NCBI GenBank assembly: GCA_905178155.1
Contig: CAJINV010000009.1
Coordinates: forward strand, 3,094,768-3,158,767
Origin: Amoebophrya sp. A120
Taxonomy: Eukaryota > Sar > Dinophyceae > Syndiniales > Amoebophryaceae
Reading direction: 5' to 3'
Length of the DNA: 64,000 nucleotides
Part shown: one piece after another, positions 28,597 to 40,802 of the stretch
Layout: every line of letters starts with the position of its first letter
Numbering within the stretch: position 1 is the first letter of the stretch
Notes under the pieces: generated by a model
What the model saw: the letters and a program-made list of their open reading frames with translations, nothing else
What the model was told of the DNA's origin: nothing
The model's database searches: none
Made by a program: the position numbers and the translations under genes

Positions 28597-30421
28597 GGTC
28601 CGAGTGGTGGACGAGGAGGGTTTGTCTATAATCGGTGAAGTGAGGTACTTAACTTGTAGTTCCGACAGTACGTGCTGTTGAGCCCTCTGGCCCACCCTAG
28701 TGGTCGTGCCGAGTCTTCACGACGCGTCGGCCCCGGGGAAAGTCAAGCTGCTCAGCGACGGCTTTCGATATGTTCTTGCTCTTCGGGCTCCTGGAAATAG
28801 CGCTCTCAGCGGCCAAAGTAGGACGGACACGCGACCTTCGATTGTGAAAATTATATTTGTTGTTCTTGTTTGCTTGTAAACGGACGAGAAAAAATACTAA
28901 CCAATCTGCTTTGCTAAAAGTTCACAAATACGTTCGATTTATCACTTTTTTTGTGGAAGTTCTTTTCCTTACTAGAGATGGAGGCTTGTTGGCATGAACG
29001 AAAATTTCTCGACAACAACGGGGAGCTGAGAATGAAGAGATGGTTGATACAACACAATCACAATGCGCTTCTGAATACGGTAGTTCTTCTGCCTATTGAA
29101 ATAGAAAAAGTTGTATCTACTTATGCAACCCCAAAGTGATGGATCATATGGTACTTACTCGTGAACAACTCTTGTCTGGTTTCTTATCTTAATGACCTGA
29201 TGGATGAGATTTGATACTGCCGCTTTGAACACCGAGAAAAAAAATTGCAAGCTTAATGTCGTCCTGCAAGGAAAAAATGAAAAACAAATTAAGTTTAATG
29301 AAATGTGTAGTTATGAAGCGGTACCACACCGAACCAACTCTGGCTGTGGCTCCAGCATAAACCGGATTCTAAGCTCCGGCAGTTAGCGCCTCTTGCCACC
29401 ACTCCGCGCAGCTCTACGGGCGGTGCAGACCTCTCCGATCTCGATTTGTGTTTGATTTTGTTCATGCTCGATATTGCATTCTTTCCATACAGTCACAGTG
29501 CCAAATTTTACGAAAAAAATAAAGGGAATGAAAGCACAGAATTGAGCAAAACAAATTTTATTCGCACCAAGAAATCAGGTGAGAGTATCAGATCGTGGTG
29601 GCATTAACTTCGGTTTGATTTGTCATACTCATCGCGGATTTTGCTTTTGATCTGGGCCGCGATTTTCCTTCCTCGTCCCCACAATAGATCCATTTGCAGA
29701 GGTACAAGCACAGAAACATAAATTACTTTCTCTTCGCATGATGCTTCCCAAAATAAATGTCCTTCATTCTCTGCAGCTGCGCATCCGAACAACCTTCGAC
29801 CGGCAAGGGAAGACAGATATGGGCGTAACTACAAAAGTCACGACCCACTGCTAATGCCTGCTCCTACTTGCATATCATACTTCGGAGAATTTAAGACTCT
29901 ATGTCGTTTCGCTGCTTTGAAATTCTTCTGTTGCGACCGCAAATAAATAGGTCCCAATGTTGATCGCTGACCCATCTACTTTTTTTTGTTCAACATCTTC
30001 CAACTTGTTTTTGTATGATTTTTCACACCAGTCAACACAGTGAAGAGTTTATTCCGAGTTTTTCTCAAAATCAGGAGACAGCAGGAGCAGCGAAGGTGAA
30101 CATCAAACTACTAGCAAGTAGTTGTCCCTTTAGCTTCTTTCATGTTTTTTTCTTGGACGACCGCACACGGCAGCACACTGTAGATCTCCTACTTTCATTT
30201 GCTGGTGGTGTAGTGGTCACAAGAATGAACAAAACCACTCGAAGTTGTCGCACTGTAGTATGCTGAAGGTGATGCTCTATCCACATTTTTCCAAACCGTG
30301 AACGAGTAGATGATCTTGCGCATCCTCACCGGACGGGGTGGTCATCGTCATGGGAAAAAACAAGCTCGAGGAATATTAAACTCTGGGACGGGAAACATCA
30401 AGTAGCCGCCGCTTTTCTTCT
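28597..30421. other. Intergenic region
   Basis: Between the two-RRM gene start and the UBC2 stop. An in-frame extension without ATG reaches 28695. Small frames (for example 30015-30266) have no support. No introner or repeat is seen. Confidence 0.5.
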
Positions 30422-31305
30422 CTATCCCGCTTCCTCCTCGTCATCGTCGTCGCTTATTTCTGCGTTTATTGACTCTTCTACCACCGCGGCTACCCTTCTG
30501 TTGTACTCTCGTCGATTTTCGTTCCACAGTTGCGCCGCTTCGCTGTTAGCCGGCGAATTGGGGTTCGGGTCGGTCAGCAGACCTGGAGAAGGAAGGTGGA
30601 TATTTAGAAAATGAAATCGCATAATTTTTGCACTAAAAGACACTAAAACTACGCGCATGACAGACTCCACAACTACCCTATTATTTTTTGCTCGGCATCA
30701 CAGACTTATCAACAAAAACATCAACAACTTTTTCTCGGATAAAGAAGTGAGAATACTTTGTATTGAGGTCAAGATTGCGCTGATGTCGTAAATCGGGCTC
30801 CACTGGTTCTGTAATATGTCCAGACATATCTCGCCGTTCGTGTATATGTTGGGATGAAACATCTTCGTAACAAACCGGATCTGTTTTGTTTTCAAATTTT
30901 TTAAATTTGATTTTCACTTTTCTGTGCTACGCATGACAACAAACTTGTCCTCATGTAGTTGTGCATCTAGTCGTGTCTGCCGATATTTATCGGTTTATGA
31001 TTTGAAGATACACATCATGCGTTATCAGTGTGGCAATCATGTGTCTCTACTGCAATAGTCCGGGAAAAAAAACTTTCATCATATCATCAATTCTATACAT
31101 GTGGTGGTTTCGTCGGGAATTCCTCATTGAACGTGACATTGAGCTGAAACGCCCCGCCGTCCCAGGGTGTGTCTTCTGGCCCGAAGATGACCGCCGTCCA
31201 CTGCATAATGTCGTCCTCTATTGGCGCGGCGGAAATCCCCGACGGTGGGTCCGCTTGCAACTTTTTCAAGTCGCGCAGCAGCCGTTTACGTGCCACGGTC
31301 GTCAT
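30422..31305 (-). CDS. UBC2: Ubiquitin-conjugating enzyme E2, RAD6/UBC2 type
   Basis: Accepts ubiquitin from E1 on a cysteine and passes it, with an E3, to substrates; RAD6 enzymes mark histone H2B, PCNA and N-degron proteins. Exons 31305-31099, 30880-30757 and 30582-30422 sum to 492 nt, 163 residues, a normal length. [35 protein letters not shown] with the active-site Cys88 (same number as in yeast Rad6), and [16 protein letters not shown] are diagnostic. The tail [10 protein letters not shown] is acidic, as in fungal Rad6. Both introns (30883-31098 region and 30583-30756) are ordinary GT-AG, with donors GTATAG and GTATTC, and are not introners, though each contains a GCATGACA word. This gene is a useful internal control for intron type. 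Start chosen at MTTV; the open frame extends 23 codons upstream. Confidence 0.95.
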
Positions 31306-34300
31306 TTTTGCTACAGAGAGAGGGGGGAGTTTGTTTGTTGTAGTAGTCCTTGGGATTAGGAGCGGGCGGAACAATGTGTTTTGGTAAGGAGAAGTTGATC
31401 TTGGTTGTTGTCTTCGAGATATGAAAATATTAAAAGCGGAAGGACAATTCTCCTTCCCGATATGAAAATTTTGGTTTTCAACACAATAAAACGAAGAAAA
31501 GAACTTTACTTTTATTTACAACAAGAAGTCAGTAAGTTTGCTGCCGCGCAGCGGCTCGGGGGGGAACAAATGATCCCGGGATGAGAGCTGATAACCAATT
31601 CCTAGTTCTGTTCGGACGAGGCACTGACTGAGCGCTTTAGTGAAGTTTCGGGGGTGAAGTCCCCGGCTTAGCGAAAAGGAATTACTATCTATTATATTCA
31701 TGCGAAAAAAGAGGTCTACAGAGGGTCGAAGGGAGGTGGCCGAGAGGTAAAAAAGAGGTCAACAGAGGTCAAAAAGAGGTCGACAGAGGTGGAGAGGTGG
31801 CGCGGGAGGTCATTCGAGAGGGTGGCCGAGAGGGTGCGCGAGTATAGCCCGCCGAAGGACTCGCCCTAAAGCCGCGCCTATGGGGGACGGAGGTGGCCGA
31901 GAGGGTCGGGAGAGGGTAAGCGAGAGGGGGACAGAGGTGCCGAGAGGTTGCGCGAATAAGGGCGAACCTCTCGCGCACCCTCTGGGCCACCTCTCGGCCA
32001 CCTCTGTAGACCTCTGCTGGCGAGTATAGCCGGATTATTAGCAACACCTCTCGGGAGAGGTCAAAAAGAGGGCGTGCGAGAGGGGTAGAAAAACCCGAAT
32101 CCGCCCGGTACGAGGCTGATTCTTTTGTGGCCTTTTCATGCATAGGCTGGCCCGAACCCTTTCGCGCACCCTCTCGCGCCAACCTCTCGCGCACCCTCTC
32201 GCGCAACCCTCTCGCGCCACCCTCCCGCGCCGGGCGGCTTCTGTTCGCCCCCGGTGTCCTTTGCAGCTGCTCCCTGCGCAGAGCGCCCACAGGCGCGGGA
32301 AGCGCGCAAGTGGTCCTGCGGGTTGGCGCCGCGCAAACAGGCGGCAGGACTCCAGTATGTTTCATTTATGCATATTAGGCCTGTGGCATTGTGGCCCGAT
32401 CCGCAAATAGTCCTGCCCCGCCCCAACAGCCTTGTGCCCCGGCGTCAGCCGGGGCATGGCTGGTACTCTTAATGCGGAGCCCCCGTGTGCGGGGTCGGGC
32501 TGTGTGCGCTAGTAGTACTTCTCGTTCTTTCGTACCGCGGACTCCTGTTGTGAAAATACGCCTACTGCTAGTGATTCTACTACTAACCGCTCGTCCGACA
32601 AAAAAAACCTTTTTTCGAAACCTACTAAAAACCTGCTGAACCGTTGCTCGTCCAATCCAGAATATTATAGAACGCTGATAATTGCATCGAAGCACGTCGG
32701 AGGAGGTCAGACAATAAGTACCTAAATCGCTCCAAAGGGTTGTTCTTTGGATAAAACAATCTTTTGGATCGGGCGATCTTGTTTGTGGTCCTGTATTAAA
32801 AGATGAAGTCCATCTGATCTTGCCTTCTGTCAGATTTTCATTGTGACGTGAGAATATCACCATCATGCCAATGCATCTACTGCCTCGTCTTCCTGCTTGA
32901 TGTTCTCTACTTCTCTTTCTCGCTACAACATGCCTGCACCTTCGCTATCACTTTTTGTCACTTCTGCTTTATTACAGATTTCAACATACTACTGTGTAGT
33001 ACTACCAGCGGGCTGCTCAACGCAGGCGCAGCTAAGGGGCTCTCGAGCGGCTACACAGGCGGCAAAAAAGAACGACAGAAGGGATGCGGTTGGAGAAGAG
33101 AATCATCCAGCGAACAAAAAATGCAGGCTTCGTCGCAGTCAGACTGCACGACCCACGAACAATAAGTGCAAGCACCTCCGGTAGCTGCTGCTGCTGCAGA
33201 GTGTGTCTCCTGCGTTCTTGATTTTCTCGTACTACACTACTGCTTTTTGTGGGGGGGGTTCAAGTTCATGTTTTCAAAATCGGGATAGTACTTCTTATTG
33301 GGGTTCTTCGGTTCTCGATACTCTTCACCTTCACATTCCACTACTGCGGTGAAAAGTACAGCAGAAATTAACTCCTACTGAGAAATAAGTAAATCTCGTT
33401 CGATCCGCTAGTACTCACACCGAAACTAGCAGAATTTACTTTTTTTTTTTTAAGCCTTTCTTGTCGAAAAAATTCATAGCCAGGGAGGTGTAAGTAGAAC
33501 TTGAGTTCATCTCTGACGATTTTAAGTTGTAAAGTTGTTGTGTAAAACAAGTCATCTGTTGGTAAAACTAGAATACTTCGGAAGTTGTTGTACAATAGCA
33601 AACGCAAAAAGACATGCTAGTAGAGAGAATAATACTTCCTCTTTCGAAGGCGACTACCTACTTACGGCGACACACCGGCTACTTTAAGCAGCCTATGAAG
33701 GTCCAGTTGCCTTGTTCATGTGATTTGTCTTTGATCTGTGCATAGCTGTTGTAGCTGTAGTGTTTATGTTTATGTTGTTCTCTTCGTGTTCTGCTTCTAC
33801 CCCGTATAATTGCAGTTGTCTCACGAACTTTTTCTTGAAGCCACTTACTATCAATTGAGGATTCCATCTGAAGAAAAAGATCGGAGTTTAGCTTGAGGAG
33901 TTTAGCAATGGTAAACCGCCTATTGAGTCTTCTGCAGATCTACGCGGGTTGAAAATATCTGGAAGAATAGAGTATGCCTAACAACTTACTTTTCTTGTTC
34001 TCCTCTCTTACTCTGAACAGTCACGCCTTCGAGTAATGAATAAAACCGGTACTAGCTGCGAGAAAAATCTGTTCCTGTCGTATACTCCACTAGTAACTCT
34101 CGTCGTGCCTGACCTACTTAAATCGAATGTGCCCTAATATCCGTATAATCGTAATTTGCTGAGACAAGTATTGGGAAGAAAAAACAAATAGCGGCTTTCA
34201 TCTTTCTCTAAATATCGGCCGCATAACTCTTGAAAACTTGTAGTGCAGATGAACCTCATCTTCGACTATGAAGCTGTTTCGAGGCAAAAAAGTTATTCAG

Positions 34301-34981
34301 AGTTGTCAGCTTTTAGAAGAAGTAGCACAGGGCCCTATACATCAATCCTGTTGAAGTCCTGCAGTATGTCATTATTTTTCCTCCGCGCACTATATTTTCT
34401 TCGACTTGTCCTTGTCCTTGTCTTCACGGTTCATACAATTGATTTCTCGACGCCGACCCCGCCCGCTTTCACATTCATGTCTGAGCGAGGGTCGTCCGTC
34501 TCCGTTGTCGAATAAAGCAGCGGAAAACAAGTAAACGCTTTCTTGATGTATTTACCCCGTTTTATTTAGTACCGAACAGTAAATTAGACCTACTTCGTCT
34601 TTGCAAACCAACATACAACGACTCCTTTGGACAGATAATTGTAATTCTACTACAGCATATAGATTTTTATGCGCAAAATGTTCTTGGTGTGCTACAATCG
34701 TGCTGCATCTTTTCTACCTTTTTGTTTTTCTAAATGGAGGACAATAGGGCATCACTGCAACCTCTGTAGCGCCCGCTGGGATATATTTTTACCCAATAGT
34801 CCTCTAAGTAGCAATTTATTACCGTCGATTTTCAACTTCTTCTTCTTCGTAGACGGACTTTTTTCCAAAATTCATTTAGAACGTCGACCAGCAGCTGTTA
34901 TTGAAAATCAAGTAATAATTTCCTTGTTCGCAGTAAAACAAGTCCTGCTCAGACTTCTTCTTCTTCGAAGCAGGTTTTTTA
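31306..34981. other. Long region without a supported gene
   Basis: Contains the 780-bp mobile-like repeat at 31686-32465 and otherwise AT-richer sequence with TACTAG/CTAGTA words and no convincing frame. Short plus-strand frames at 32848-33184 and 34669-35115 lack domains; the latter overlaps the last exon of the RRM gene on the other strand. Confidence 0.5.
31686..32465 (+). mobile_element. 780-bp dispersed element, intergenic copy
   Basis: About 98% identical by eye to 37660-38443, from TATCTATTATATTCATGCG to GGGGCATGGCTGGTA. Rich in GAGAGGT and CCTCTCGCGC words in both orientations, so it can fold extensively. No coding frame is credible. Ends start TATC and finish GGTA like introners, but no 5-bp duplication is seen at either location. 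Confidence 0.75.
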
Positions 34982-37900
34982 TCACTGCAAGCGCACGTTG
35001 CCATTTCCACCCCGGGGCTGCGCGGAGGCCGGGAAACGGCGCGGCGCCGAGGAGGCCGGCGAGTAGTACCCGGCCGTCTGCGCGGCGGAACGCGGCTGCC
35101 AGTAGTCCTGTGTAGTTGTTGACAAATAAATTTTGGAAGAATTTGTAATGCTGATCATGCAAATCGTCCACGACGAACCAGCATGGTCGTGTGTATTGGA
35201 ACCAGATTATCAACTTGTCATGCTGCGCAAAAATCGATGAGACGCCAGTCCTTTGTCATGCAAAACAACGTTCGTTGAAAACATCACACACAACTCCATA
35301 CCTCGGCATGCCCGGCGGGCTGCTGTGCGGCGTAATCCGGCATGACGAGGGAATCGCGGTACTCGGAGTCGTATCAACTGCAAAAATGTCTGGGTCTGGA
35401 AGATTGCAACTTGTCATGCTGTTTTTGCACTCTAAAAAAATTTGTATTGCTGCATGACCAGCAAGAGGGGTGCAGTTTGTGCTACACGGACAGGGCATTT
35501 CTCATGCGGAGGGTGCATCAGGAAGACGTCTGAAAGTCTGCGATGCTGGGTCATGCATTACAGGCATGATGGGTCATGAGAAATCTGCATGACAAATCTT
35601 GCTTTCTTCCAGACCCGGCCATTTTTGCACTTGATAAGTCGTGATAGTCGTTCGGGTTGTTCAAGGGAAGCAACTGGTAGCCCGGCATGTTTTGCAGCTG
35701 GTTCACCGGCATCATGACCATCTGGTAGCCCGGCGGAACGTGCTATGAAGTGCAAAAATGTCTGGGTCTGGAAAAGTTTAGACTTGTCATGCAGATTTTT
35801 CATGACCCCTGAGGTCTGGAATGCAGGACTTAGCGTGACAGATTGCGCGAGGTCTCTGCCATGCCTGTCCTGCATGAGAAACTCCCTTCCAACGTGGTCA
35901 AAAGTGGACAGCTTTTGGCACTCATGCAACACAGATTTTTGCATGCTTCAAATTTACCATTACAAGTTGTAATCTTCCAGACCCAGACATTTTTGCAATC
36001 CATACGTGCCCGGTCGACACCGCCTGCTGGTACGCCGGGTGCGGCGCAGGCACGTGCTGCGGAGTCTGCGTATGGAAGCGTCAGGATTGAAATCGTCAAA
36101 GTTGAGCTAGTTTGTGATGCATAAAATGCAACCCACAAAGTGCCTGTCTTGCAGAGTACGCAAGGGAGGCAGAGTGTAAGCCTGTTGAGGGGTAGAAATA
36201 GAGCTGCTAAAGTAGCATGACAAAAGGCGTCCTCCTTACCCAAACAGCATGACAAACTGGATTTCAGCTCTACCCAAATTTGTCATGCACCACTTGAAAT
36301 CTGGGTCACAACTTTCATCCGTTTTATGCATGACAAGTTATTTCAACTTTGTCGGTTTCAATCCTGACACATCCATACTGCGGGTTCGAGTGGTACAGGT
36401 GCTGTTGCTGGTCTGCGTACAGCGGGCTAGCGGTACCCTTCGAACTGTAGGGCGTGCCCGGGAAACTGCTGTTGGCGTCCACAATCTGCTGCGTCAGCGC
36501 GTACCCGCCCTTCTGAGAGACCCCCATCGGCTGCTGCTGCTGCGCCGGCAAGTAGGAGGGATACGGCGGCGGCTGGTGCTGCGGCGGCGGGCCACGTGGT
36601 CCTCGCGGGTGCGAATTGTAGTGCGCGTTGTATTGGTGGTGGTCCTGCGGCGCCGCGCCGAAGTAGGTCGGAGGCTGGTTCGCGGCCGGGTGGTTGCTGG
36701 AGTAGCCGGAGTAATAGCTGTCGTAGCTCTCCTTGCTGTACTCGCGTTGCACTTGGTAATACCCGTCCTGCCCGGTGCCCCCGACCCGCTGCAGCGGCGC
36801 GTTTTTTCCGCCACGGGGACCTCCCGCGGCCCCGTAGGAGTTGTAGTAGTGGTCTCCTCCCGCAGCTCCATTCGAGGACCCGTATTTGCCCTTTCCCTTC
36901 TTTCCGTTCTTCCCAGCACCTTTGTCGTTGTTTCCGCCCTTGTAGGGCTTCAGCAGGATCTGCTCCGTGATGCCGTACTTTTTCGGGTTCTGCTCCTCCG
37001 GGTCGACCAGAAAACTCATCTTGCCCTCGGGCGCGTGCGCGACCACGTCCGGCAGCGGGAGGGAGAGCAGGCCGTTCTTGATGCTGTAGGTCCCCGCGTT
37101 TTTGTATTTCTGCTTGATTTCGTTTTGCTTGTCGGTCAGATTCGGGTCCGGCGCAGACGTCGATTTCGGCGTGGTCGTCTCATTGTCCCCAGTCGGTTTA
37201 GAAGCTTCGTCTGCACCAGCTCCCGTCGTGCCACTGTTTGTGCCGATCTCGTGAATGGTCGGCGGGTTCAAGGTCCACTTTGCAGCCTATCCTGTGTAAA
37301 AACGTCCCCATACCAGAGTCGAGATGGGAAATCTGCTATACAAATCAACCAGCTTTGGGTGCTTCGCATGACAGATTTGTCCTTGTAGTGCAATCCTGTT
37401 TCAGTAGTTGAGCAGCATCACAGATCTAGCATATCATGCTGATTCTAGCATCACAAATTGCAAAACACGACTAGAAAATGCTTCTCCTGGGGCTCCGCAT
37501 GAGAAACTTTTTTGCGATGCAGATTTGCATGACAACTCTGGTGTGGGGATGTTTTTACTCAGGATACAGCCACTTCCTTGTTCGGGGCCCGGTTCTCGGC
37601 CGGCTTGATCTCCACGCGCTTGCCCTCGATTATCACACAGAAAAAAGCTGGCAGGTCATTATCTATTATATTCATGCGAAAAAAGAGGTCTACAGAGGGT
37701 CGAAGGGAGGTGGCCGAGAGGTAAAAAAGAGGTCAACAGAGGTCAAAAAGAGGTCGACAGAGGTGGAGAGGTGGCGCGGGAGGTCATTCGAGAGGGTGGC
37801 CGAGAGGGTGCGCGAGTATAGCCCGCCGAAGGACTCGCCCTAAAGCCGCGCCTATGGGGGACGGAGGTGGCCGAGAGGGTCGGGAGAGGGTAAGCGAGAG

Positions 37901-40802
37901 GGGGACAGAGGTGCCGAGAGGTTGCGCGAATAAGGGCGAACCTCTCGCGCACCCTCTGGGCCACCTCTCGGCCACCTCTGTAGACCTCTGCTGGCGAGTA
38001 TAGCCGGATTATTAGCAACACCTCTCGGGAGAGGTCAAAAAGAGGGCGCGCGAGAGGGGTAGAAAAACCTGAATCCGCCCGGCACGAGGCTGATTCTTTT
38101 GTGGCCTTTTCATGCATAGGCTGGCTGGCCCGAACCCTTTCGCGCACCTTCTCGCGCCACCCTCTCGCGCACCCTCTCGCGCAACCCTCTCGCGCCACCC
38201 TCCCGCGCCGGGCGGCTTCTGTTCGCCCCCGGTGTCCTTTGCAGTTGCTCCCTGCGCAGAGCGCCCACAGGCGCGGGAAGCGCGCAAGTGGTCCTGCGGG
38301 TTGGCGCCGCGCAAACAGGCGGCAGGACTCCAGTATGTTTAATTTATGCATATCAGGCCTGTGGCATTGTGGCCCGATCCGCAAATAGTCCTGCCCCGCC
38401 CCAACAGCCTTGCGCCCCGGCGTCAGCCGGGGCATGGCTGGTATTTGTAATGCAAAAATAAATAGACAAAAAATTTGTATTGCGTGTCCTAAATAGCATT
38501 CTATGAGGCCGCCCACGACAGATCTTTCTGTGTATTTATCTTTGCATTACAAATCTGCCCTGCCAGCTTTTTTCTGTGGGATATCGATGATGTGCTCCTT
38601 CTGGGACAGAGCCTGGAAAAGGTAGATAGGGTCAACGTCAACGTGGTGTTTTTTTCGAACAATTATTTTTTCGTGGCACTTCTAATGTTGAACAATTTGC
38701 ATTTGTAGTATGAGATATGCTTTTATCGGGTGGGACTAATGAATGATTTAACCAAGAACAACTGACGGGGTTAGTACAACTAATCTGCGCAACAGCAACA
38801 CAGATTTATCATTTTCATCATCCTCCACGAAAAAAAAGTTAAAAAATTATACCACCGCCATGATGTCCTTGTTGTCGAACTTGACAAACCCGAACCCCTT
38901 GTCCTTTTTGACGTCCACGTAGCGCAACGGCCCGAACCGGCGAAAGTACGCCTCCACCGCCTCGGGGGCGATCACGCCGATCCCGCCGACGAACACCTCG
39001 TTCGCGGTCTGCCCCCGGTGGGGGTTCCGCATCTTCCGGTACTTTTCCATGGTGCCGTCCTGCAAACCGCAGATGAAGTTCATGAGAAATTCTCGGTCGT
39101 GTTTCTGCGGATCCCGGACCCCGCGGGCCTCGGACGTGGTGTAGTGGATCCAGGCCGTGCGGATCTCCGCGTCCAGTTTCTGGCACAGCTTCACCCGGTC
39201 GATCAGTTCTTCCTCGGACAAGTCGTTCGCGGTGCACTATCAAATGCAAAAATGTCTGGGTCTGGAAGGTTGCGAGATTTGTCATGCTGATCTGGCATGG
39301 CCCTTAAATCTGTATTGCGTGGCCACAAACAGCCTCTCTCGCCTGTCATGCAAAAACGCAGTTTCTCATGCGGAATACGCAGCACAGAAGCACGAAGCAA
39401 CTTGTCATGCTTGGCGGCGCATTACAGTGCATTTGTTATTGACGGACTTGCATCACAAGTTTCCAGACCCAGACATATTTGCAATTCATATGCACTTCTG
39501 CAAATAAAACCGCATGGCAACGCGCGCCTGGTACTGCGACGCCTTGTCGTCGCTCATCTCCTCGATTTCCTGGAAGGACAATTGCTCCAGGGACCGGCGG
39601 GAATGCCGGATCGAGGAGCGACGGGACGAAGGGGTGTAGGCACGAAGATGGTTCGGTGTGGTTCCCCCTCCGGGGGAGGACAAGTACGACTCGCGGCCGG
39701 ACAACCGCGCGGACATGCGGCCCGGCGGGGTCTGGAACGAGCCCATGTGAAAGGAGTTGCCGCCCTTCCGCACCGGTCCCATAGTTGGGGATAACAGCCC
39801 GGAGGCCCGGGGGTTCAGCTGCGGACTGGTGACCCCGCCGACCTGCGCAAACCCGGCGGGCGCGGAAGTGGGCTCGCCGTACTCGTTCAGTGCCCCAACC
39901 TCGCTCGGCCCGTTGCTGCCCAGCCCCGGGGGGTTCGGCCGGTTCGCGCGCATGGACGCGGAACGCCCGCCGCGGGGGTGCGGCATATGACGTGCTCAGA
40001 TGTTACAATCTCCACTTGTGTTGCATGATCAGCATGAGAGACAGACAGAGCCCTCCGCTTTTTGCAATACAACTTTATTCGCCACACAATTCTAGTGCGG
40101 TTTGGACTCCAGCTCCAGGAGAACTTGTCATGCACAAAATCCTGCGGGAATTATAGGCTAGATCATGCACTTCTTGCATCACAGATCATTTCCATATTCT
40201 AGTGCAACGTCTAAGATATTGTAACACTTAATGCGCGGGTGATACGGAGACGCAGAGTTTTCGGACTGGTGCGTTCCCGCCGGGGACGTCGGCGCCTGGG
40301 TCTTCGGCGTGGTGTCCGGTTGTTGATGTCCGGTTGCTGCACCTCCAACTCCGCTTCCGGGGTACATGTTGATCCCCGGGTAGTACCGGTCCACGTGGTC
40401 ATTCGTGCGGTCGACTTGCTCAAACTGCTCGCGGTATTTTTGCTGTTTCTCCTTCTTGTCGGATGACCGCGGCTGCTTGTTGTTGTTTTTGGCCGCGGAA
40501 TATCAAGTGTAAAAATGTCTGGGTCTGGAAACCTGTGATGCAAAGAAGGGAATGGTGAGCACAGCACTGTAATGCGCTACACAGCATGACAAGTTTTTCT
40601 GTGGTTCAGAGTTGCGCGCTCCGCATGACAAACTGCGCTTTTGCATGACAGACAAGAGGACCTCTTCGCGGGCACGCAAGACAGAGTTCAGAGTCATGCC
40701 GCACTAGCATGACAAGTCTCGCAATTATCTCCCAGATCCCGACATATTTGCACTTCATACGGAAGCCGGCGAATTCTCGTCCTGTTGCTGGTACAGCAAC
40801 AT
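34982..40802 (-). CDS. Single-RRM, Gly/Gln/Tyr-rich RNA-binding protein with eight introners
   Basis: Probable mRNA-binding protein. Eleven exons (40802-40760, 40495-40245, 39980-39491, 39232-38853, 38612-38584, 37625-37567, 37282-36378, 36065-36005, 35738-35637, 35366-35302, 35107-34982) give 2511 nt, 836 residues. The N-terminus is polar (AAKNNNKQPRSSDKKEKQQK). Residues about 262-335 contain an acidic helical stretch (LSEEELIDRVKLCQKLDAEI). The RRM (about 338-412) has RNP2 EVFVGGIG, RNP1 KGFGFVKF and ends HIIEGKRVEIKPAENR. The C-terminal half is Gly/Tyr/Gln/Pro-rich (YGSSNGAAGGDHYYNSYG), like a prion-type domain. Two introns (38613-38852 and 35108-35301) are GT-AG; the others are introners of families A, B, C, G and H. 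Family H carries a nested 784-bp insertion inside the RRM-coding region. Exact excision of each element with one target copy is required to keep the RRM intact. Confidence 0.85.
35372..35636. mobile_element. Introner, family A
   Basis: TATCAACTGCAAAAATG end; AGTCG on both sides. Interior in the orientation opposite to the copy at 27016. Confidence 0.95.
35744..36004. mobile_element. Introner, family A
   Basis: TATGAAGTGCAAAAATG left, right end GCAATCCATA; CGTGC on both sides. Confidence 0.95.
36071..36377. mobile_element. Introner, family C
   Basis: Ends TATGGAAGCGTCAGGATTG and complement of TATGGATGTGTCAGGATTG; CTGCG on both sides. A second family-C copy lies at 53017. Confidence 0.93.
37288..37566. 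mobile_element. Introner, family B
   Basis: TATCCTGTGTAAAAACGTCC left end and its near complement; CAGCC on both sides. It joins NKEVA to AKWTLNPP. Confidence 0.93.
37631..38583. mobile_element. Introner, family H, with nested insertion
   Basis: TIRs contain CACAGAAAAAAGCTGGCAGG; TCGAT on both sides. Without the nested 784 bp it would be about 170 bp. Precise removal gives HIIEGKRVEIK in the RRM. Confidence 0.92.
37660..38443 (+). mobile_element. 784-bp dispersed element nested in an introner
   Basis: Same sequence and orientation as 31686-32465, with a 4-base GGCT duplication and scattered substitutions. It sits between the left TIR and the TTTGTAATGC interior of the family-H introner. Confidence 0.8.
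39238..39490. mobile_element. Introner, family A
   Basis: TATCAAATGCAAAAATG left, right end TTGCAATTCATA; TGCAC on both sides. Confidence 0.95.
39986..40244. mobile_element. Introner, family G
   Basis: GTTACAATCTC near the left end and its complement near the right; flanks CGGCA and CGGAG share only the first three bases. The exon lengths still keep the frame. Confidence 0.8.
40501..40759. mobile_element. Introner, family A
   Basis: TATCAAGTGTAAAAATG left, right end GCACTTCATA; CGGAA on both sides. It separates the 14-residue first exon from the rest. Confidence 0.95.

Noticed and set aside
33368-34515. Several 60-100-codon frames in the 33-34.5 kb region
   Set aside because: Short, without domains, overlapping on both strands, in AT-richer DNA where such frames are expected by chance.
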